7,031 bases of DNA from Dehalococcoidia bacterium. GTDB lineage: Bacteria > Chloroflexota > Dehalococcoidia > Dehalococcoidales > W498. How positions within the stretch are numbered: position 1 is the stretch's first letter; the number at the start of each line of letters is the position of its first letter. The notes under the pieces were generated by a model that was given only the letters and a program-made list of their open reading frames with translations, was not told the origin of the DNA and did not search any database. Below are positions 1 through 5,049 of the stretch, one piece after another. The DNA lies in contig JAUWEU010000038.1 of assembly GCA_030608125.1 (NCBI GenBank), positions 1-7,031 of the forward strand, in the 5' to 3' direction. The position numbers and the translations under genes are program-made.

Positions 1-620
1 CTCATAAGGGCATCGACCACTAGAGCCAGAATAGAGACAGATACTCCTCCCAGAATGATTAAATCCATGCGAGCATTTCTTAAACCTCGGAATATGGGTA
101 CTCCAAGCCCTCCGGCACCAATCATAGCGGCAATGGCGGCAATACCGATAATTAGCACGATGGCATTTCTCAAGCCAGCCATAATAACCGGAACGGCAAG
201 GGGAAGCTTAACCTTGAAAAGGAGTTGTCTTTCACTCATTCCCATTCCCTTCCCAGCCTCAATCATGGCTGGGTCAACCCCCCGAATCGCCGTATAGGTA
301 TTGCGCAATATAGGTAACTGTCCGTAGACAATTAGAGCAATGACGGCAGGAAGGAAACCGAAAGTTTTAAATCCCATAATACCAAGAATGAGCATAAGCA
401 AGCCAAAGAGAGCTAGACTGGGAACAGTCATCATTATCTCCGCCAGGTAAAGCACAGTATCGGCTATATGCTCCTTACCTTTACCGGTGATATAGATTCC
501 CACAACTACACCGAGAATAATTGCTATTGCAATGGCAACAATAATTATCCAAAGGTGAGCAAGTGTCCACCCTACCAGCTTTTCTGGATGGTTAATTAAA
601 TATTGCCAGGCGTCTAACAT
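1..620 (-). CDS. Osmoprotectant (glycine betaine/choline) ABC transporter permease, OpuCB/ProW type, 3' end outside window
   Basis: This is an inner-membrane permease subunit of a quaternary-amine or related solute importer that would work with an ATPase and a binding protein. The frame stays open from an ATG at 618-620 to the window edge, giving 206 codons, so the C-terminus is missing. A first membrane helix spans about residues 22-45 (very Ile/Val/Ala rich). Further hydrophobic segments lie near 54-80, 88-104, 143-168 and 186-203. The ATPase-docking EAA loop is clear at about 121-140, starting EAGKGMGMSE and ending KVKLPLAVP. The later GAGGLG stretch (168-173) is typical of the OpuCB/OpuBB/YehW permeases. 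The start is supported by AAGGAG at 630-635, nine bases upstream. It begins 49 bases after the asparagine-synthetase-like gene with no terminator between, so co-transcription is likely. The family call is firm; the exact substrate cannot be read from this subunit. Confidence 0.9.
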   Translation of the reverse strand, partial: MLDAWQYLINHPEKLVGWTLAHLWIIIVAIAIAIILGVVVGIYITGKGKEHIADTVLYLAEIMMTVPSLALFGLLMLILGIMGFKTFGFLPAVIALIVYGQLPILRNTYTAIRGVDPAMIEAGKGMGMSERQLLFKVKLPLAVPVIMAGLRNAIVLIIGIAAIAAMIGAGGLGVPIFRGLRNARMDLIILGGVSVSILALVVDALM

Positions 621-669
621 GTGAACTTACTCCTTACAGTGTGGTGAAAGGGGAGGGTTAAATTTATAT

Positions 670-2124
670 CTAAAAACCCGGTTTGAAAGGGTCCCACACT
701 GCTACTAGTTGAGGCAGTGAAGGGTGCTTGAATTTCTCCTTAAAGATACGGTAATAAAGCAGTTCTTCTTTAGAGTGAAGATTCAAGCCATCTTCCGTGT
801 AGCGATTTTTCATAAATTCTTCATCGGTGATTTCCTTTTCAGCGATGAGCCCTAAGAGTTTAGTAGAGCCTGCCCCTGAACCAAAGGGGCGCTTGGTTTG
901 AAAGGCAATATGTTGGGGGAGACGATCAGAGAAGGCTTCCCTTAAAATCCACTTCCCTTTTCGCTCCGGTCCGTGAACTTTCCAATTGGTGGGAAGTTTC
1001 CTACAGAAATTGGCGACTTTTTGGTCTAAAAAAGCTGCCCGGAACTCTAAAGAATGAGACGCCATTAGCCTATCAAGTCTTTGTAATCCAGTATTATGTG
1101 CCACAGCAATTAATTTATCTATGAGCTTGGTAAGCTCCTCTTCACCCTTTGCCTCTCTCATTTGCTCTTCATATCCGGCAAGAAACTCATCCGCTCCCTC
1201 TCCACTTAAAACACAGCCAGTATATTGAGAAGCAAGCTTTGAGGCAAAAAAATGAGCTACAGCTCCACGCACATTATCCTCTTCAAAGGACTCCAAATAA
1301 TAAATAGCCTCAGGCAAAGCTTTTCTTATTTCCTCTTCACCATAGGTATATACATAATGCTTAATGCCCAAGTAGCGAGCTAAATCTTGAGCACGAGGAA
1401 GGTCTTCTCCTCCGTCTACAGTTACCGTAAAAGCCTTAATATTCGGTTGAATTTCTTTAGCCAGGCAGATTATGATACTGCTATCCAGTCCCCCACTTAA
1501 TATTACTCCCTCAGGAGCATTATCTTTCATTCTTTTCTCTAGAGCTTCGGTAAGCAAATTGACAAGGATTTTCTTAGCCTCTTCCTTAGTCTCAAAATCT
1601 GGGGTTTTTACCTTGGGCGTAAATCTTTGAAACCCAAGCCTAGCAGTATAAATATGTCCGGGGGGGAATTCCTTAATCTCCTGAGCTACCTCGGTGAGTG
1701 CTTTTGCCTCTGAAGCAAAGTAGAATTCCCCACCTTGGTAACCATAGTAAAGGGGTTTCAGACCCAGAGCGTCCCGGGACAGAACTAACTCCCCTGAGTC
1801 TAGTAGGGCACAGGAAAAATCCCCGTCGAGCCTTTCTGGAAATTGAGTCCCGGATTCCTCATACAAGGAGAGCAGGAGGGCTGCGTCAGTAAGTCCACGT
1901 GGGGTGGCATTATATAGGTGACCATCAAGGATAGCAAATTTGCCATTGGCATGGCTATTTAATTGGCGTTGTTGTATGCTTTCTGATTTTAGCTTACAGC
2001 AACCTATTTTGGTATATTCTGTAGGGCTTGTCCAAGTCTCATGGGAGCCTCGGTACCGAAGGCTTGCTAGCATGGTTTCTAAGGCATTGACATTGCCTCC
2101 TTGAACCCCAGCTATTCCAGCCAT
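670..2124 (-). CDS. Asparagine-synthetase-like ATP-dependent amide ligase with degenerate glutaminase domain
   Basis: This 484-residue protein has the two-domain layout of AsnB: an N-terminal Ntn-type glutaminase-like domain (about 1-170) and a C-terminal adenylating synthetase domain (about 180-470). The synthetase half looks functional: PPi-loop SGGLDSS at 210-216, SGEGADE at 307-313, and a lysine at 411 (QTKRPFGSGAG) that matches the region of the catalytic lysine in AsnB. In the N-terminal half, RDALGLKPLYY (117-127) and LDGDF (99-103) are kept. The catalytic Cys2 is Ala (MAGIAG), and the usual NGEIYN motif reads DGHLYN (67-72), so glutamine hydrolysis is not expected. It may use free ammonia or another amine, as beta-lactam-synthetase-type relatives do. 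AAGGAG at 2132-2137, seven bases upstream, fixes the start. The gene ends in TAG and is followed after 49 bases by an osmoprotectant permease. It is smaller than E. coli AsnB (about 550 residues). The true product is unknown; asparagine is only the default guess. Confidence 0.88.
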   Translation of the reverse strand: MAGIAGVQGGNVNALETMLASLRYRGSHETWTSPTEYTKIGCCKLKSESIQQRQLNSHANGKFAILDGHLYNATPRGLTDAALLLSLYEESGTQFPERLDGDFSCALLDSGELVLSRDALGLKPLYYGYQGGEFYFASEAKALTEVAQEIKEFPPGHIYTARLGFQRFTPKVKTPDFETKEEAKKILVNLLTEALEKRMKDNAPEGVILSGGLDSSIIICLAKEIQPNIKAFTVTVDGGEDLPRAQDLARYLGIKHYVYTYGEEEIRKALPEAIYYLESFEEDNVRGAVAHFFASKLASQYTGCVLSGEGADEFLAGYEEQMREAKGEEELTKLIDKLIAVAHNTGLQRLDRLMASHSLEFRAAFLDQKVANFCRKLPTNWKVHGPERKGKWILREAFSDRLPQHIAFQTKRPFGSGAGSTKLLGLIAEKEITDEEFMKNRYTEDGLNLHSKEELLYYRIFKEKFKHPSLPQLVAVWDPFKPGF

Positions 2125-2216
2125 AAATACTCTCCTTTTTCATAAATACCCTATAAATAACCTTTTCTTAAATAAGGCTTGCTCCCGGGCAAATAAAATA
2201 AACTCGAATAATACAC

Positions 2217-2240
2217 AAAAGGTGCAAGCTGGGGGCACCT
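2217..2240 (-). terminator. Terminator-like hairpin after prmC / at 5' end of the asparagine-synthetase-like transcript
   Basis: On the minus strand AGGTGC (2240-2235) and GCACCT (2225-2220) form a perfect six-pair stem with a nine-base C-rich loop. A short T run (2220-2217) follows, then GTGTATT. It lies 67 bases after the prmC stop, so it can end prmC transcripts. The predicted start site of the downstream promoter falls on its first base, so in that transcript it would be a 5'-end hairpin. The U-tract is short, so termination may be partial. Confidence 0.5.
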
Positions 2241-2246
2241 CTAATC

Positions 2247-2275
2247 ATCATAACCGCTAACGGAGGTGCTGTCAA
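2247..2275 (-). promoter_or_regulatory. Sigma70-type promoter for the asparagine-synthetase-like gene
   Basis: The minus strand reads TTGACA (2275-2270), a 17-base spacer, then TATGAT (2252-2247). The -35 is a perfect match to consensus and the -10 matches five of six positions. The predicted start is near 2240, leaving a leader of about 115 bases before the ATG at 2124. It lies in the prmC-to-ligase gap and points towards the ligase gene. The fit is seen directly; activity is inferred. Confidence 0.7.
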
Positions 2276-2287
2276 GTTGAGACTTGA
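2272..2287. promoter_or_regulatory. Palindrome over the -35 box, possible operator
   Basis: TCAAGT, CTCA, ACTTGA forms a perfect six-base inverted repeat with a four-base centre on the minus strand (2287-2272). Its right arm covers the first four bases of the TTGACA -35 box. That is where a repressor would block RNA polymerase, but the same sequence could simply be a small RNA hairpin in prmC read-through transcripts. No regulator gene is in the window. Confidence 0.35.
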
Positions 2288-2306
2288 TTTGTGGGAAGGG
2301 GTAATG

Positions 2307-3191
2307 TCACCTGGAGGAACGATTCAACATAAGTCCAATGGGCTGGAGAGATGTAGTCAGGGTTAAGCTCACCATGCGGTCTATGCCACCCAGGTCTGGG
2401 GTGACTTCTATCTTAGCCGAAGGCAAAAGGCGGCGCAGAAAGGTAGTTACTGCTCTACCTTGCCCTTGCCCAATCTCCAGAAGCAGGCAGCCTTGAGGGT
2501 GAAGTTTGCCACTTACTTGGCAGCATAGCTGGCGTATCTTGTCTAGTCCATCTGAACCTCCGTTTAACGCTAACCGCGGCTCGAAATTGGCTGAACGCAT
2601 CTGGCGCAACTCTAATTGCTTAATGTAAGGGAGATTAGCCACTATTAGGTCAACAGGCTCAGGTAGAGGGTCAAGCATATCGCCCTGGAGAAGATTAATC
2701 CTGTTTACCACCCTATGTTTTTGGCAGTTAAATAGGGCGACCTCAAGGGCAGAGGCTGATATGTCGGTGGCATAGATTTTAGCTTGTGGTAGGTTTAGCG
2801 CCAGGCTGATGGCAATAGCGCCACAGCCGGTGCCAATTTCAGCTAGGGTAGAAACGGGATGATTCTGAGCCAATTTGATAGCCTTTTCTACCAGTAGCTC
2901 GCTTTCTGGTCGGGGGATGAGGACATTGGGGTTAACATAGAAATCGAGACCATAAAACTCACGATGTCCAGTTATATAGGCGGTGGGCTCACCACATAGG
3001 CGGCGTTTAATTAGATTCCAGAATATTGCCTCTTGTTTATGGCCTAGTTCATGATTAAGCTCGGTATATAGTTGAATTCGGCTTATTCTCAGGGCATGCC
3101 TTAATAATAGCTCGCACTCTAGAGGGGCATCTTCAATATTATTGGCAGCAAGGATACGCTTAGCCCAATTAAGGGCCTGCTTTAGGGTCAC
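2307..3191 (-). CDS. prmC: Peptide chain release factor N5-glutamine methyltransferase PrmC (HemK)
   Basis: PrmC uses S-adenosylmethionine to methylate the glutamine of the GGQ motif in RF1 and RF2, in the cytoplasm, which raises termination efficiency. The 294-residue protein has the N-terminal helical substrate-recognition domain (about 1-75), then a Rossmann-fold methyltransferase domain. Visible motifs are the family signature IPRPESE (92-98), SAM motif [12 protein letters not shown] (118-128), an acidic residue at the end of strand 2 (TD, 142-143), and EPRLALNGG (204-212). The catalytic NPPY motif reads NLPY (186-189). The start is GTG (3191-3189), overlapping the prfA TGA stop by four bases (GTGA), with GGAGGA at 3201-3206 nine bases upstream. 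This is a translational coupling arrangement and matches the common prfA-prmC pairing. The last 20 or so residues extend beyond the usual family end and look unconserved. Identity is secure. Confidence 0.96.
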   Translation of the reverse strand: MTLKQALNWAKRILAANNIEDAPLECELLLRHALRISRIQLYTELNHELGHKQEAIFWNLIKRRLCGEPTAYITGHREFYGLDFYVNPNVLIPRPESELLVEKAIKLAQNHPVSTLAEIGTGCGAIAISLALNLPQAKIYATDISASALEVALFNCQKHRVVNRINLLQGDMLDPLPEPVDLIVANLPYIKQLELRQMRSANFEPRLALNGGSDGLDKIRQLCCQVSGKLHPQGCLLLEIGQGQGRAVTTFLRRLLPSAKIEVTPDLGGIDRMVSLTLTTSLQPIGLMLNRSSR

Positions 3192-4258
3192 GCCAGTTGC
3201 TCCTCCAGCCGTTTCGCCTGGTCTTGAGTAGCTAGGGCATCAATAAGTTGGTCAAGCTCTCCTTCTAAGACTTGGGGCAGGTTATGGAGGGTTAGACCAA
3301 TACGGTGGTCAGAAATACGGTCTTGAGGGAAATTGTAGGTTCGTATCTTTTCAGCACGGTCGCCAGTGCCTACCTGGGAACGACGCTGCATGGTTATTTC
3401 CGTTTCCTGTTTGCGCTGCTCCATATCCAGCAGCCGGGCTCGGAGCACAGACATTGCCTTCGTCTTGTTTCTCAGTTGCGAACGCTCGTCCTGGCAGATA
3501 GCTACTATGCCCGTGGGTAGATGAGTGATACGGACTGCGGTGGCTACCTTATTTACATTCTGCCCCCCAGCCCCGCCGCTATGGTATATATCAATTCTCA
3601 AGTCATTAGGGTTTATGGATACATCCACCTCATCTGCCTCAGGGAGAACAGCTACCGTAGCCGTTGAGGTATGAATTCTACCTGAAGACTCGGTAATAGG
3701 CACTCGCTGCACCCGGTGAACTCCCCTTTCATACTTCAATCGGCTGAAAGCACCTCTGCCTTTTATTTCAAATATAATTTCCTTGAAGGCACCTATGCCG
3801 CTTTCATTAACATTAATAATATCTATTTCCCAACCTTTAGATTGGGCATAACGACTATACATTCGGAACAGGTCAGCAGCAAACAGTCCAGCTTCATCAC
3901 CACCAGCCCCAGCCCGGATTTCCATGATGATGTCCTTGTCATCATTGGCATCCTTGGGCAGGAGGGTAAGCCTTAACTCTTCACCGAGTCGCTCCTGCTG
4001 TGACTTAAGGCTGTCTATCTCTTGCTTGGCCAAAGCCGCCATCTCTTCATCTAGCCCATCACCTAGCATTACCCTTGTTTCTTCTAGCGACTTGGTGGTT
4101 GCTTTGTATTCCTGGTACTTTGTTACCAAGCTTTCAATGCTGGCTCTTTCCTGGGCTAGGTGCTGAAGTTGTTTGGGGTCAGACGCTACCTCAGGCAGGG
4201 CTATCTGCCGTTCCAGCTCCTGATAACGCTTCTCTATTCTTTCTAACTGGTCTAACAT
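3188..4258 (-). CDS. prfA: Peptide chain release factor 1 (RF1)
   Basis: RF1 recognises UAA and UAG in the ribosomal A site and triggers peptide release. The 356-residue length is normal for the family. An N-terminal coiled-coil-rich domain covers about 1-100. [10 protein letters not shown] follows at 115-124. The stop-codon-reading loop is [13 protein letters not shown] (186-198), where PIT is the RF1-type PxT tripeptide rather than the SPF of RF2. The peptidyl-transferase motif is GGAGGQN with GGQ at 231-233; its Gln is the substrate of the PrmC encoded next. The gene starts with ATG behind only a weak purine-rich site (GAAGAG) and just after an extended -10 promoter. Its own stop is TGA, which RF1 does not read, so an RF2 gene must exist elsewhere. 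Identity is secure. Confidence 0.97.
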   Translation of the reverse strand: MLDQLERIEKRYQELERQIALPEVASDPKQLQHLAQERASIESLVTKYQEYKATTKSLEETRVMLGDGLDEEMAALAKQEIDSLKSQQERLGEELRLTLLPKDANDDKDIIMEIRAGAGGDEAGLFAADLFRMYSRYAQSKGWEIDIINVNESGIGAFKEIIFEIKGRGAFSRLKYERGVHRVQRVPITESSGRIHTSTATVAVLPEADEVDVSINPNDLRIDIYHSGGAGGQNVNKVATAVRITHLPTGIVAICQDERSQLRNKTKAMSVLRARLLDMEQRKQETEITMQRRSQVGTGDRAEKIRTYNFPQDRISDHRIGLTLHNLPQVLEGELDQLIDALATQDQAKRLEEQLA

Positions 4259-4280
4259 AACTCTTCATCCCTCACTTGTT

Positions 4281-4289
4281 ATTATACCA
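4281..4289 (-). promoter_or_regulatory. Extended -10 promoter for prfA-prmC
   Basis: The minus strand carries TGGTATAAT (4289-4281), a perfect extended -10 element (TGn plus TATAAT), 22 bases upstream of the prfA ATG. The start site would be near 4274, giving a very short leader of about 15 bases, which fits the weak ribosome site. I find no good -35 box at 16-18 bases, as is common for extended -10 promoters. It suggests prfA-prmC can be transcribed independently of the genes to the right. Confidence 0.55.
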
Positions 4290-4352
4290 TAGCCCTAGAT
4301 AGCGTTGTTTTATAAGTTATCAACATTTACTGCCTTACCGCAAAAATAACAT

Positions 4353-4589
4353 TTACTTATCCTCTGTGGAGTAGGTGCTAGGTCGCACCACCAGCCCTCT
4401 CCTACTACCCTCCACAGGGAATTTACTTGCTCCCCTCCAGTTTAACAAGGCTGTAGTCTTAAGACAGTTAGGGCAGACCAAAACAAGCCACTCTTCATCT
4501 GGCGTCATTAGGGTTTGTGGGTTTATACTCCATTGATGTCCACATTCCTCACACAGTAAATCTACCCTATCAACGATATCGGTTCTCAT
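4353..4589 (-). CDS. Small zinc-ribbon protein, downstream tandem copy (78 aa), function unknown
   Basis: I do not recognise a named family. The protein has two cysteine pairs, CEEC (Cys13, Cys16) and CPNC (Cys39, Cys42), spaced as in a zinc ribbon, followed by a conserved LNWRG (49-53) and a C-terminal PSTYSTED. It is soluble, with no signal peptide or membrane segment. The start MRTDIV is chosen over an ATG 45 bases upstream because AAAGGAGG (4594-4601) sits directly before it and the same start and site recur in the paralogue at 4681-4944. Relative to that paralogue it lacks nine codons after about residue 61. It follows the paralogue in the same direction and ends in TAA, 63 bases before the prfA promoter. 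A nucleic-acid- or protein-binding role would be a guess. Confidence 0.75.
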   Translation of the reverse strand: MRTDIVDRVDLLCEECGHQWSINPQTLMTPDEEWLVLVCPNCLKTTALLNWRGASKFPVEGSRRGLVVRPSTYSTEDK

Positions 4590-4672
4590 TATTCCTCCTT
4601 TGTAATTGCTCCTTGGAGCTAGGCTGGTATCCACTCACCGGCTTGAACCCCTCAGAGCTTTGAAATGTCCCC
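4356..4672. repeat. Tandem duplication unit, copy A (gene plus leader)
   Basis: This stretch is closely similar to 4684-5049. Shared blocks include GTGGAGTAGGTGCTAGG near the gene 3' end (4366-4382), the four-cysteine coding core, the RBS region, GGAGCTAGGCTG (4615-4626), and CTTTGAAATGTCCC (4658-4671) at the leader edge. Copy A lacks about 27 bases of coding sequence and about 22 bases of leader that are present in copy B. No inverted repeats or transposase are visible, so it looks like a simple segmental duplication. Confidence 0.8.
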
Positions 4673-4680
4673 ACCAACAT

Positions 4681-4944
4681 CTACATTTCCTCTGTGGAGT
4701 AGGTGCTAGGCAGCACCACCAGCCTTTTCCCCTCGGCGTAGTGATGGGACCAATAGCCTTTACCCTCTCGAGGGAATTTAGTTCCTCCCCTCCAGTCTAA
4801 TTTGGTTGTAGTCTTAAGACAGTTAGGGCAGACCAAAACAAGCCACTCCTGACCTGGCAACAATAGGGGTTGTGGGTTTATAGTCCATTGATGTCCACAT
4901 TCCTCACACATTAAATCTATCTTATTAACGATATCGGTTCTCAT
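4681..4944 (-). CDS. Small zinc-ribbon protein, upstream tandem copy (87 aa), function unknown
   Basis: This is the paralogue of the 78-residue protein at 4353-4589. It opens with the same MRTDIV, and the cysteine pairs CEEC (13-16) and CPNC (39-42), the LDWRG (49-53) and the ending PSTYSTEE all correspond. Most differences between the copies are conservative (for example DRVDLL versus NKIDLM), which suggests both are under protein-level selection rather than decaying. It carries a nine-residue insertion at about 62-72 rich in aromatic residues and histidine (KGYWSHHYAEG). AAAGGAGA precedes the ATG, as in the other copy. It starts 105 bases after the acs stop in the same direction with no obvious terminator between, so it may be read through from acs. 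Its function is unknown; no catalytic residues are evident. Confidence 0.78.
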   Translation of the reverse strand: MRTDIVNKIDLMCEECGHQWTINPQPLLLPGQEWLVLVCPNCLKTTTKLDWRGGTKFPREGKGYWSHHYAEGKRLVVLPSTYSTEEM

Positions 4945-5049
4945 TATTTCTCCTTTGTAATTGCCCCGCCGGAGCTAGGCTGATATCCACCCACCAGTTA
5001 GTTGCCAATTTCCCACTGGCGTGAACCCCACAGGGCTTTGAAATGTCCC
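4684..5049. repeat. Tandem duplication unit, copy B (gene plus leader)
   Basis: This is the longer partner of copy A (4356-4672). It begins in the 3' end of the 87-residue gene and ends with CTTTGAAATGTCCC, directly abutting the acs stop codon. The leader has an additional stretch at about 4996-5018 containing an inverted repeat (CCAGT ... ACTGG on the minus strand) missing from copy A. The copies have diverged at many positions, so the duplication is not recent. Confidence 0.8.

Noticed and set aside
55..297. Plus-strand 80-codon frame at the left edge
   Set aside because: It is antisense to the clear ABC permease frame and has no ribosome site or recognisable product.
2125..2306. T-box (tRNA-sensing) leader before the asparagine-synthetase-like gene
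   Set aside because: The gap has alternating hairpin arms, but the conserved T-box sequence (AGGGTGGNACCGCG) and a specifier-loop stem are absent, and the predicted leader of about 115 bases is too short.
4290..4352. Terminator between the zinc-ribbon pair and prfA, and a -35 box for prfA
   Set aside because: I found no stable stem followed by a T run. TTGATA (4323-4318) sits about 31 bases from the -10, too far to serve as its -35.
4590..4634. Upstream ATG extending the downstream zinc-ribbon protein to 93 residues
   Set aside because: The extension covers the conserved leader and the AAAGGAGG ribosome site of the MRTDIV start. The paralogue has no matching extension, so the shorter start is preferred.
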